Source: a virus. Taken from it: DNA of 31,277 nt. The stretch lies in the IMG/VR virus record IMGVR_UViG_3300035670_000904, positions 1 to 31,277 of that record; one strand, given 5' to 3'. Each line of letters opens with the position of its first letter. The first letter of the stretch is position 1. The notes under the pieces were generated by a model that did no database searches, was not told the origin of the DNA, and saw only the letters and a program-made list of their open reading frames with translations. The position numbers and the translations under genes are program-made. This document shows positions 1 to 7,275 of the stretch, piece after piece.

Positions 1-162
1 GTAGATGGTGTAATATCATTAGCATGGGAAAAATTTGACTTTGATAATGAAGACGAAAGATTAACATTTAAATTTGGTGAATCTGTTGAATCTGTTTCTA
101 AAAAGTTAAAACAAAGAAATTATCATCTATTAAAAGAAGAAATAAAATTCAAAGACATATGA
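1..162 (+). CDS. 3' end of an unidentified phage protein
   Basis: An open frame runs from the first base to a TGA at 160-162 and encodes the last 53 residues of a protein whose start lies outside the window. The visible part is charged (LTFKFGESVESVSKKLKQ, then YHLLKEEIKFKDI) and shows no domain I recognise. Its stop overlaps the ATG of the next gene in an ATGA arrangement, which supports it being a real translated gene coupled to its neighbour. It lies at the head of the rightward block leading to the terminase. No function can be assigned. Confidence 0.6.
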   Translation, partial: VDGVISLAWEKFDFDNEDERLTFKFGESVESVSKKLKQRNYHLLKEEIKFKDI

Positions 163-731
163 AAAGAAACGAAATTGTAAATTCTTTATTGAAAGAAGGA
201 TTTTCAGAAAAAACGTTGGTTAAATTTAGCGATAAACAACTTTTAGATTTGGCTAATAGAATATTAGGTGAATCCGATGTTATGATATCTAAAAAAGACC
301 CTCAGGCTGCACAGAAAATTGAAGACGCGAAAAAGAAAAACCAATCTATCGAAACTTATGAAGAAGAGATGGAGGAATCTGAAGACTCAAAAGATGAAAA
401 GGAAAATATAAAGGAATGGGTTAGTAGGGTAACTAACGAAAACTTCCATAGTTTTACATCAAAAAATGAAATTATGAGTTTAATTAGTACTAAAATAACG
501 GAACAAGAAGTTGGTTCAAATGTTAAAAAGGGACATAATGGTGTTCCTGAATTTATGAGTTACGATTCAATATCAAAATCAGAAGTAAAGGAGCAATCCC
601 CAACAACAAAACCAAAAACGAAACCAACAACAAAACCAAGTACACCAAAACCAAAAACCCCATATCAACCGGGACCAGGTAAAAATCCTAAACCAAAAGC
701 GTTAAAAGAGACTGAAAATGCAAATAAGTAA
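159..731 (+). CDS. Uncharacterised charged protein with Pro/Lys/Thr-rich tail
   Basis: This encodes 190 residues. The ATG overlaps the preceding stop by four bases. The N-terminal 40 residues contain two short helices, the second (FSDKQLLDLANRILGE) resembling the tag-like helices at the ends of other proteins here and ending in L-G-E, a possible gp21 cleavage site. The middle is rich in Glu and Lys. The last 45 residues are a low-complexity Pro/Lys/Thr linker. The final bases overlap the next gene by 14, so the two are probably translated together. I do not recognise a family. Its place just upstream of terminase and its helix-plus-linker build suit a small head or packaging protein, but that is inference. 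It does not look like a small terminase subunit, since no helix-turn-helix is evident. Confidence 0.75.
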   Translation: MKRNEIVNSLLKEGFSEKTLVKFSDKQLLDLANRILGESDVMISKKDPQAAQKIEDAKKKNQSIETYEEEMEESEDSKDEKENIKEWVSRVTNENFHSFTSKNEIMSLISTKITEQEVGSNVKKGHNGVPEFMSYDSISKSEVKEQSPTTKPKTKPTTKPSTPKPKTPYQPGPGKNPKPKALKETENANK

Positions 732-2076
732 AAAAAATTTGTTATCTTTAGTAAAACAAAATTTGAACGAGATGGCGATGGATTTCGATACACCAGATAG
801 ACCTGACCAAGGTTTACAAGATAAACTATCACAAGGTGAAACACCATATAAAAAGGTCCCATTACCTACAACCGGTGATGAACCGAATAAAAATTTCCAA
901 GAGGTTTTAGCTTCTGAGAGATATAAGCAAGTTGTTGGTAATTTAAGAACATACTTGGGCACAAACGCACCAACACAAAGAGGTATGGAAGGTGTGATGT
1001 CACTACAAGGTTTGTTAATGAACGCACACAACACTATCGTTTCTATCGAAAGTCAACACAAAGAAGAATTAGAGCAACTAGCGGTTGAATTGGTAATGAA
1101 GGAGATGGGGATACCTGAAGGGGCAATTGAATACGATGCCAAGATTATTGGGATGGGTGAAATTGATATGAGTGACTTTAATCGTGAAGAAGGTAACGAA
1201 GAGAATCCACAGGAAGTCGACATTGAAAATGAGGTTGAGATTTTTAACGAATTACAAAATTTAGATTTAGAGAAAGCAAAAAGAAGAATGATAAATGCTA
1301 TCATTCAAGGTGCATCGAAAAAGGGACATTACATGTTTCATTTAGTACCTGAAAGATTGGAGCAAATTACTGGAAATCAAAATATTTTAAATTTATACGG
1401 AACGTTAATGTCAATTAATGATATAACATATTGGCAATTAAGTGATGAGTTGATAAAAGGTTTAGGTGGTGCCGCAGCAGGTAAAGAAAGTGTTGAAAGA
1501 CCTGAAGACGAAGATGGTACAGCAAAAGTTGTTGCTAGAGGAATAAATTTTCCAGTTTTGGTTCATGAATTAATTAAAGGAACATTAGAATTATTCGCAA
1601 TTCAAGGAAGACCTGAAGGAGACGAAGGTTTTGAAGATGTTGAAGATTCTGAGGATACACTTGAAAAGGAAATGTGGGATTTAAGATTAGGACCTGCAAT
1701 ATGGGATAGAATCAGAAGTCAATTTCCTGAAGATATTTTAACAGATGAGAATAAAGTTGAATTACAGAATTATCTATTAGTTGAAATTTTCAAATTACCA
1801 GCTAAAAAATTCTTAGTATTCATGAAAGAAGTGTTAAATGGTACCGATAGAGGTAAACGTTTAATGAATGAATTAATGGAAGGTATTAATCAGATGTTTA
1901 GAGACCAAGAATACGAAGAGTCAGTTGCAATGTTTAGAGATGATTTAGACGATGTAACCGATGAAACTGATTCTGATGACTTAGATGATTTCTTAAAATC
2001 TTTAGGTATCGAAGGAACCATCGATTTGGATGATGAAGATGAAGAAGATGATGGTGGTGTTCCTGTTACAAGATAA
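718..2076 (+). CDS. Acidic putative head-associated protein, possible core tag at N-terminus
   Basis: This encodes 452 residues upstream of terminase. It begins with a short amphipathic helix (ISKKNLLSLVKQNLNE) ending in L-N-E, a match to the T4 gp21 cleavage rule [LI]xE, as in several other proteins of this window. The body is mostly helical and acidic, with blocks such as FNELQNLDLEKAKRRM and YLLVEIFKLPAKKFLVFMKE. The last 60 residues are very rich in Asp and Glu (DLDDEDEEDDGG). The gene overlaps the previous one by 14 bases and is followed at once by a strong terminator, so it closes its transcription unit. The family is not recognised. Acidic composition and the tag suggest a prohead core or internal protein; a packaging accessory role is an alternative. 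Confidence 0.8.
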   Translation: MQISKKNLLSLVKQNLNEMAMDFDTPDRPDQGLQDKLSQGETPYKKVPLPTTGDEPNKNFQEVLASERYKQVVGNLRTYLGTNAPTQRGMEGVMSLQGLLMNAHNTIVSIESQHKEELEQLAVELVMKEMGIPEGAIEYDAKIIGMGEIDMSDFNREEGNEENPQEVDIENEVEIFNELQNLDLEKAKRRMINAIIQGASKKGHYMFHLVPERLEQITGNQNILNLYGTLMSINDITYWQLSDELIKGLGGAAAGKESVERPEDEDGTAKVVARGINFPVLVHELIKGTLELFAIQGRPEGDEGFEDVEDSEDTLEKEMWDLRLGPAIWDRIRSQFPEDILTDENKVELQNYLLVEIFKLPAKKFLVFMKEVLNGTDRGKRLMNELMEGINQMFRDQEYEESVAMFRDDLDDVTDETDSDDLDDFLKSLGIEGTIDLDDEDEEDDGGVPVTR

Positions 2077-2080
2077 TGTG

Positions 2081-2107
2081 AAGGTGGTCTAAAAACCACC
2101 TTTTTTT
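2081..2107 (+). terminator. Rho-independent terminator before terminase
   Basis: A perfect 8-bp stem is formed by AAGGTGGT (2081-2088) and ACCACCTT (2095-2102) with a 6-base loop. A run of seven T follows at 2101-2107. It lies five bases after the stop of the acidic protein and just before the promoter motif of the terminase gene, separating two transcription units. Confidence 0.9.
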
Positions 2108-2108
2108 A

Positions 2109-2116
2109 TATTTATA
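2109..2116 (+). promoter_or_regulatory. TATTTATA motif, putative late promoter of terminase
   Basis: An exact TATTTATA lies between the terminator and the terminase ATG at 2120. It is one of nine copies, all intergenic and all in the sense direction of the gene that follows. With T4-like spacing, transcription would begin within a base or two of the ATG, which implies a leaderless message. Confidence 0.6.
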
Positions 2117-2119
2117 TGT

Positions 2120-3892
2120 ATGAATTCTAAAATAGAACAATTAAAAGAATACGCTAAAATCATGAAGGATGCACCATACGCATTAAAAACGTATTTGCAA
2201 ACTTATGATAATACACAAAAAAAGTATGTACCGTTACAACTTTTCCCTGACCAAATTCAATTGATTGAGGATTATGAGAAGTATAATGAAAATATCACAA
2301 GAAAATATAGACAGGCGGGTGTTACAACTGTAACCGCTGCTTGGATTTCAAAAAAACTACAAACAGCAAAACCCGATGAACCCGAAAGAGTTCTTTTGAT
2401 TGCGAACAAACGAGACACCGCAGTGGAAATGGCCAATAAGGTTCGTAATTTTTTAGAACAATGGCCTGAGTGGATTAATGTAGGATTTTCTCCAGATAAA
2501 AACTCCGAAAGTAGATTTAGATTAAATAATGGATGTGAAGTTAAAGCCGTTGCAACTTCTGCGGACGCCTTACGTGGTTATACCCCAACAATTCTTGTAT
2601 TTGACGAGGCGGCCTACATTGAAGCGGGTGAGGATTTTTGGGCAGCATCTATGGCGTCGTTATCTACGGGTGGTAAAATTATTCTTATCTCGACACCTAA
2701 TGGTTACGACCCAATTTATTATGGTGTCTATGACCAAGCGGTTCGTGGTGTTAATGATTTTCACATTACAGATTTAAGATGGTTTAAAGACCCTCGTTAC
2801 ACAAAAGATTTACGTTGGGTTAAGTGTAATGATATTTGTCACTACATGTTAAACAGGGAACAATACGACGACAACGAAGTAGTATTGTATGATTTTGATA
2901 TTGAAAAATATAGAGAATATGAAGAACAAGGTTACAAACCATTTTCATCTTGGTTTGAATCTATGTCAAAAAAATTCAAATACGATAGACGTAAGATTGC
3001 ACAGGAGTTGGAATGTGATTTCTTGGGTTCGGGTGATGGTGTAATTCCAGGCGAAATACAAGAAAACATTGCAAAAAACATGATTAGACAACCCAAAGAA
3101 AAGTATATGCAGGGTACGTTTTGGCAATGGAAAGAACCAATTAATGGTCATAGATATATTATGGGGGTTGATGTTAGTAGGGGTGATAGTGAAGATTTTT
3201 CATCCATCAATATTGTTGATTTTGATGATAGGGAGCAGGTTGCAGAATATATTGGTAAAATACCACCTGACGATTTAGCGGCAATTGCATATAAATGGGG
3301 TGTTCTATATGATGCGTTTATTGTGATAGATATCACTGGTGGTATGGGTATTGCCACGTCAAGAAAACTACAAGAAATGAATTATAAAAATCTCTTCATT
3401 GATGGTGTGAATACACAAAATATGTGGGAGTATAATAGAAAGGCGTTAGAAAAAATACCCGGATTAAACTTTAATAATAAAAGAACACAAATAGTTGCAG
3501 CCTTTGAAGAACAATTAAGAAAAGGGTTCCAAGTTAGGTCGAGTAGATTATTAAATGAGTTAAACACATTTGTTTATGTTAATGGTAGACCTGACCACAT
3601 GAAGGGGGCTCACGACGATGCCATAATGAGTTTATCAATGGCTTTATATGCTGGAGACATATGTTTTAATCAATTACAAAGAAGTGACTCTAAAAACAAA
3701 GCAATGATTGAGTCTTGGGTGATGTCGGAGAGAACTTATGAATCCAATAGAACATTTTATTCATATGGTACATCCTTAGACCCAATCGGTTCAATGCAGG
3801 TTGACCCATCTATTTACCATAGAGATAATCCATTAAATGTACCAAAATCCGCTTATCAAGAGTACTCTTGGTTATTTGGTAAAAAGAAATAA
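2120..3892 (+). CDS. 17: Terminase large subunit (T4 gp17-like DNA packaging motor)
   Basis: This encodes 590 residues, close to the 610 of T4 gp17. The protein pumps DNA into the prohead and cuts the concatemer. The N-terminal ATPase shows a variant Walker A, KYRQAGVTT at residues 62-70, where the usual GK[ST] lysine is Val and a Lys instead opens the loop, as in other phage terminases with a K.RQ.G.[ST]T loop. Walker B is TILVFDEAA (157-165) with the catalytic Glu after Asp, and the coupling motif is ISTPNG (190-195). The C-terminal RNase H-like nuclease has its acidic residues in GVDVSRGD (Asp351), VIDITGG (Asp404) and HDDAIMS (Asp499/500). No Shine-Dalgarno is present. It is preceded by a terminator and a TATTTATA motif, and the portal gene follows directly, without the tail tube and sheath genes found here in T4. 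Confidence 0.97.
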   Translation: MNSKIEQLKEYAKIMKDAPYALKTYLQTYDNTQKKYVPLQLFPDQIQLIEDYEKYNENITRKYRQAGVTTVTAAWISKKLQTAKPDEPERVLLIANKRDTAVEMANKVRNFLEQWPEWINVGFSPDKNSESRFRLNNGCEVKAVATSADALRGYTPTILVFDEAAYIEAGEDFWAASMASLSTGGKIILISTPNGYDPIYYGVYDQAVRGVNDFHITDLRWFKDPRYTKDLRWVKCNDICHYMLNREQYDDNEVVLYDFDIEKYREYEEQGYKPFSSWFESMSKKFKYDRRKIAQELECDFLGSGDGVIPGEIQENIAKNMIRQPKEKYMQGTFWQWKEPINGHRYIMGVDVSRGDSEDFSSINIVDFDDREQVAEYIGKIPPDDLAAIAYKWGVLYDAFIVIDITGGMGIATSRKLQEMNYKNLFIDGVNTQNMWEYNRKALEKIPGLNFNNKRTQIVAAFEEQLRKGFQVRSSRLLNELNTFVYVNGRPDHMKGAHDDAIMSLSMALYAGDICFNQLQRSDSKNKAMIESWVMSERTYESNRTFYSYGTSLDPIGSMQVDPSIYHRDNPLNVPKSAYQEYSWLFGKKK

Positions 3893-3936
3893 AATATACA
3901 TTAATCCAATAAAAAGGTTTATATTATAAAGAAAAC

Positions 3937-3944
3937 TATTTATA
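3937..3944 (+). promoter_or_regulatory. TATTTATA motif, putative late promoter of portal
   Basis: An exact TATTTATA sits four bases upstream of the portal ATG at 3949, inside a 56-base gap that otherwise holds only AT-rich sequence and no clear terminator. The short spacing again predicts a nearly leaderless mRNA. Confidence 0.55.
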
Positions 3945-3948
3945 TAAA

Positions 3949-5769
3949 ATGGCAGATAATAACTTAACAGTTTTTCAGAAATTAACACGAGTGTTTGGGT
4001 TTCCTAATAAGGTAAAACCTGAAGAAATACCGTCATTTAATTTTTCGAAAGACGAACTATTGAAAACCGATAGTAGAGAAGAATATGAAAAGGCAATGTT
4101 ACAGGCTCAACAAAGTCAATACATTGCGGATAAATGGACAAAACTTGACCAATCCCTCTATAACCAATCGGTATACTACGAACCAAATAGATTGGCGGCG
4201 TATTATGATTATGAATCAATGGAATTCACACCTGAGATTTCTGCTGCGTTAGATATCTATGCTGAAGAATCAACAACATTATCCGAAAAGGGAGAAATAC
4301 TTACAATTTTTTCAGAATCAGAAAGAATTAAAAATATTTTAGAGGATTTATTCATTGATAAGTTAGACGTAAACACTAACCTACAAATGTGGGCTCGTGG
4401 GTTATGTAAATATGGGGACGATTTTGTTTATTTAAAAATTGACCCTGAGAAGGGTATTGTTGGATGTCAACAATTACCTAACATCGAAATAGAAAGGATT
4501 GAGGGTGCAGCAACTAAAACACCCGGTAATGAAAGAGACATTAAAATCCCAACAAGAGAGCTACGTTTCCAATGGAAAAATAAAGAATTAGAATTTCAAG
4601 CTTGGGAAATTGCACACTTTAGATTATTAGGTGATGATAGGAAGTTACCGTATGGTACTTCAATGTTAGACAAGATAAGAAGAATTTGGAAACAACTTTT
4701 ACTTGCCGAAGATGCTATGTTGATTTATAGAACAACAAGGGCACCAGAAAGAAGAGTATTCAAAGTTTTCGTTGGTAATATGGACGATAAAGATATTGAC
4801 CCATATGTACAACGTGTTGCAAATAAATTTAAAAGAGACCCAATCGCGGACCCAAGAAACGGTCAGGTTGATATGAGATATAATCAAATGGCGGTAGACC
4901 AAGATTATTTCATACCTGTTCGTGACCCATCACAAACAAACCCGATTGAAACATTACCAGGAGCACAGAATCTAGGTGAGATTGCCGATATTGAATATAT
5001 CCAAAAGAAGTTATTAGCAGCACTTAGAATCCCCAAGGCGTTCTTAGGATTTGAAGAAGTTGTTGGTGAAGGAAAAACATTAGCGTTAATGGATATTCGT
5101 TTTGCGAGAACCATTAATAGAATTCAAAAATCATTAATTCAAGAATTAAATAAAATTGCTTTAGTTCATTTATACCTTTTAGGTTTAGAAGATGAACTTG
5201 GTAATTTCTCATTATCATTAACAAATCCATCAGCTCAATCTGATTTATTAAGAATTGAGACTTGGAAAGAAAAGATAACATTATATAAAGACGCAACATC
5301 AGACCAATCACAATTAGGTATATTACCTGTGTCACACACATGGGCTAAGAAAAATATTCTTGGTATGAGTGATAGTGAAGTCGTATTAGATTTACAACAA
5401 CAACGTCTTGAAAGAGCAATGGGATTTGAATTAACAAACACACAAAATATCATAAAACGTTCAGGTGTGTTTGATGAAGTTGATAAGAAATATGGTATAC
5501 CCGAAGAAGAGAGAAAGAAATTAGAAGCTCAAGGAGGATTAGGTGGTGAAGAACCGGGTGGTTTAGATATGGGTGGTGGAACACCTCCACCGGCAGCACC
5601 ACCAGCTGGTGAGGAAGCGGCACCATTAAGTGAATCAACAAAAAAATCAAAAATATTGGGGATGTTGGGAGAAGAAAAAATGAGTTTTGAAGATTTATTT
5701 GATATGAAGAAGGCCCAACAGAATATTTATGAAATAGAAAATAAAATAAAAGATATTTTAAACGATTAA
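3949..5769 (+). CDS. 20: Portal vertex protein (T4 gp20-like)
   Basis: This encodes 606 residues, somewhat longer than T4 gp20 (524). The portal forms the ring through which DNA enters the head and on which the prohead is nucleated. Family features include YYEPNRLAAYYDYESMEF (residues about 76-94) followed by PEISAALDIYAEEST, a stem and clip region with RAPERRVFKVFVGNM, and RIPKAFLGFEEVVGEGKTLA typical of the helical stem. The extra length is mainly C-terminal: a Gly/Pro/Ala/Glu-rich linker (GGGTPPPAAPPAGEE) and a final charged helical segment ending KIKDILND. The tail could be a scaffold-binding extension, which is inference. The gene starts after a TATTTATA motif, lacks a Shine-Dalgarno, and is followed two bases later by the next gene. 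Confidence 0.95.
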   Translation: MADNNLTVFQKLTRVFGFPNKVKPEEIPSFNFSKDELLKTDSREEYEKAMLQAQQSQYIADKWTKLDQSLYNQSVYYEPNRLAAYYDYESMEFTPEISAALDIYAEESTTLSEKGEILTIFSESERIKNILEDLFIDKLDVNTNLQMWARGLCKYGDDFVYLKIDPEKGIVGCQQLPNIEIERIEGAATKTPGNERDIKIPTRELRFQWKNKELEFQAWEIAHFRLLGDDRKLPYGTSMLDKIRRIWKQLLLAEDAMLIYRTTRAPERRVFKVFVGNMDDKDIDPYVQRVANKFKRDPIADPRNGQVDMRYNQMAVDQDYFIPVRDPSQTNPIETLPGAQNLGEIADIEYIQKKLLAALRIPKAFLGFEEVVGEGKTLALMDIRFARTINRIQKSLIQELNKIALVHLYLLGLEDELGNFSLSLTNPSAQSDLLRIETWKEKITLYKDATSDQSQLGILPVSHTWAKKNILGMSDSEVVLDLQQQRLERAMGFELTNTQNIIKRSGVFDEVDKKYGIPEEERKKLEAQGGLGGEEPGGLDMGGGTPPPAAPPAGEEAAPLSESTKKSKILGMLGEEKMSFEDLFDMKKAQQNIYEIENKIKDILND

Positions 5770-5771
5770 AA

Positions 5772-6512
5772 ATGAACAATTTCGGAAAAATAAAATCCAA
5801 ATTTTTGAAAAAAATAACGGAGGCTTACGAGCAGGGGGGTTTAAAAAATAACACCAAGAACTTAATTAAAGTCGTTAAAAAGAATAAAGACTTTAAAGAA
5901 ATGTATTTGTTCTACGAAGAAATTGAAAACAAGTATTTCGACGATAAGGAAATTGCAAAGTTATATGTCGAAGAAATCGGTGGTATATTAAAACAAAAGG
6001 CAACAAAAGTTAAAGACTTCTGTGAAGTTATTAATATGTCAGTTTACGATACTCAAATCGATGAGAATGAATTATATGATTGTATAGACCAATTATTAGA
6101 AGAAGATACGTTGAAAAACATAGACAAGAAGGTAATTGCTAAGAAGAAATTAGTTGAGCATTTAACAACAAAAAAAGAAATTAAAGAATCTGAAAAATCT
6201 TCACACACAGCAAACGAAAATCTTTTACATGCCGTATTAGCAAATAATTTTAATGTACTTTATAATAACACATTGAATGAAGAACAAAAAAATGAGTTAA
6301 AAACTATTCTTTCATTGTCTAATGAGGAATTGGATGTGAAAACCGGTGAATTAAGAGAATCGATTTTGGGTAAAGTTGAAACTCTTTTATCTGAATCTAA
6401 AGAATCTGAATTCTCATCTAAATTAAATGACGTAAAAAAAGAGGTTAATAACATGTCAACCTCGAAATACAATTACTACAAACTATTACAATTAAAAGAA
6501 GGTCTTAATTAA
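5772..6512 (+). CDS. Putative prohead core/head protein in the gene 67/68 position
   Basis: This encodes 246 residues starting two bases after the portal stop, so it is almost certainly co-transcribed and coupled. It is Lys/Glu-rich and largely helical with no recognised domain. The first 17 residues form a basic helix ending in I-T-E followed by Ala (KITEAYE), a close match to a T4 gp21 cleavage site. In T4 the space between portal and protease holds the small core proteins gp67 and gp68, so a prohead core role is plausible by position. The last residues (KEGLN) are encoded inside a hairpin that also encodes the C-terminus of the convergent bS21 gene. Function is inferred, not shown. Confidence 0.75.
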   Translation: MNNFGKIKSKFLKKITEAYEQGGLKNNTKNLIKVVKKNKDFKEMYLFYEEIENKYFDDKEIAKLYVEEIGGILKQKATKVKDFCEVINMSVYDTQIDENELYDCIDQLLEEDTLKNIDKKVIAKKKLVEHLTTKKEIKESEKSSHTANENLLHAVLANNFNVLYNNTLNEEQKNELKTILSLSNEELDVKTGELRESILGKVETLLSESKESEFSSKLNDVKKEVNNMSTSKYNYYKLLQLKEGLN

Positions 6513-6523
6513 TCATTAAGACC
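6501..6523. terminator. Bidirectional terminator hairpin at convergent gene ends
   Basis: GGTCTTAAT (6501-6509) pairs perfectly with ATTAAGACC (6515-6523) across a 5-base loop. T-rich tracts follow on both strands (ATCTTTT on +, TTCTTTTAAT on -). The stop codons of the rightward gene (6510-6512) and of bS21 (6509-6511) lie within it, so one hairpin serves both genes. Confidence 0.8.
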
Positions 6524-6703
6524 ATCTTTTAACTTTTGAATGTAAATCGCCTTAAGTTTTTGAGTTCTTTTGATAACTGAAGGTTTAACAAATTCTTGTC
6601 TTTCTCTCAGTTTTTGTATTTGTTTAGTTTTTTGAACCTTACTTTTATAAACTTTAAGTGCGGTCTCAATGCTTTTCTGTTTAGTTACATCAATTATTAT
6701 CAT
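6509..6703 (-). CDS. rpsU: Ribosomal protein bS21 (phage-encoded)
   Basis: This encodes 64 residues, the short length seen in Bacteroidota bS21 rather than the 71 of E. coli. The sequence starts MIIIDVTKQKSIETALKVYK, continues with QKLRERQEFVKPSVIKR, and ends KLKAIYIQKLKDGLND. The arrangement of short beta strand, first helix with ALKxYK, LRxRQEFxKPSVxKR and KAxYIQ matches bS21. bS21 binds the 30S platform beside the 3' end of 16S rRNA. In flavobacteria that neighbourhood is known to hide the anti-Shine-Dalgarno, so a phage copy could bias or sustain translation on phage messages. The gene stands alone on the minus strand among rightward head genes, with its own TAnnTTTG-type promoter and a shared terminator, like a moron. 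It has no visible Shine-Dalgarno. Confidence 0.9.
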   Translation of the reverse strand: MIIIDVTKQKSIETALKVYKSKVQKTKQIQKLRERQEFVKPSVIKRTQKLKAIYIQKLKDGLND

Positions 6704-6719
6704 AAATTATAAGTATATT

Positions 6720-6733
6720 ACAAATATACAAAA
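6720..6733 (-). promoter_or_regulatory. TTTTGTATATTTGT element, putative host-type promoter of bS21
   Basis: On the minus strand this 14-mer contains TATATTTG, a match to the TAnnTTTG -7 element of Bacteroidota housekeeping promoters. It lies 16 bases upstream of the bS21 ATG. The identical 14-mer occurs once more at 11065-11078, upstream of the SAP/deaminase genes. I do not see a clear -33 TTTG at the expected distance. Confidence 0.6.
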
Positions 6734-6765
6734 AATATTTTGGCTTTTTAAGTTTTTTTCTTTAT

Positions 6766-6773
6766 TATTTATC
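6766..6773 (+). promoter_or_regulatory. TATTTATC, weak late-promoter-like site
   Basis: A one-mismatch copy of the TATTTATA motif lies 34 bases upstream of the ATG at 6808, in the AT-rich divergent gap between bS21 and the next rightward gene. The gap must hold a rightward promoter because the bS21 hairpin ends the upstream unit, and this is the best candidate I see. Confidence 0.3.
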
Positions 6774-6807
6774 TTACACCATAAAATAAAATAATATGAA
6801 AAAATAA

Positions 6808-7233
6808 ATGAAAATTGGGAAATATATTCCTTTAGGTGAATATAAAAATGTAAAGATAGGATACGGAACTGTCGATTTTAAAAATTTAAAAACAATTTAC
6901 TTAAAATTAAATTCTTGGATTGAGCCATTAGGTGATACAGACAATTTTGACCAATTAGTGAGTTCATCAAGAAGAGGTGTAAAAGAAATTATCTACAATT
7001 TAAAAAATGAAAAATTTAAACCACAGTCTATTGTGGATTTAGATATTAAAACAAAGGGAATTAAATTAGATAAAAGGTCTTTTATGAATTTAGAAATCAC
7101 ATTATATGTGGAGCATTTTTTTGATGTTAAGTCAAAAGATGTGAAAAAAACAATAAAAGAAACCATCGAAACTGTCATCGATAAGGGTTTAACAAATAAA
7201 AACCTCTTTAACTTCTACAAAAACAAGAAATAA
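6808..7233 (+). CDS. Uncharacterised protein upstream of prohead protease
   Basis: This encodes 141 residues. The N-terminal half looks beta-rich (GKYIPLGEYKNVKIGYGTVD), and the C-terminal half is a charged region ending in a Lys-rich helix. No catalytic motif or known domain is evident. The start is fixed by an upstream ATG at 6796 being followed almost at once by a stop, leaving 6808 as the first useful start. The leader is A-rich with no Shine-Dalgarno. It sits between the bS21 insert and the protease, in the head-gene block, so a head-assembly accessory role is possible but unsupported by motif. Confidence 0.7.
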   Translation: MKIGKYIPLGEYKNVKIGYGTVDFKNLKTIYLKLNSWIEPLGDTDNFDQLVSSSRRGVKEIIYNLKNEKFKPQSIVDLDIKTKGIKLDKRSFMNLEITLYVEHFFDVKSKDVKKTIKETIETVIDKGLTNKNLFNFYKNKK

Positions 7234-7247
7234 CTTATATATCGATG

Positions 7248-7255
7248 TATTTATA
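7248..7255 (+). promoter_or_regulatory. TATTTATA motif upstream of prohead protease
   Basis: An exact TATTTATA lies 20 bases before the ATG at 7276 in a 42-base gap. Its last two bases begin a perfect inverted repeat (see the entry at 7254-7271). T4-like spacing would place the transcription start near 7261, giving a leader of about 15 bases. Confidence 0.6.
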
Positions 7256-7271
7256 TAGTATAATTACTATA
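7254..7271. promoter_or_regulatory. Perfect palindrome between promoter motif and protease start
   Basis: TATAGTA (7254-7260) and TACTATA (7265-7271) form a 7-bp inverted repeat with a 4-base spacer. It overlaps the end of the TATTTATA motif and ends five bases before the ATG, so it would span the transcription start. It could be an operator, or a weak RNA hairpin in the leader. In AT-rich DNA chance is also possible. Confidence 0.35.
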
Positions 7272-7275
7272 GTAA

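Noticed and set aside
159-2076. Small terminase subunit among the genes before gp17
   Set aside because: Neither protein has a visible helix-turn-helix or oligomerisation pattern of gp16, and both are too acidic or too low in complexity.
5114-5800. Minus-strand frames opposite the portal gene
   Set aside because: They overlap a clearly conserved gene, differ in frame and composition and have no regulatory context.
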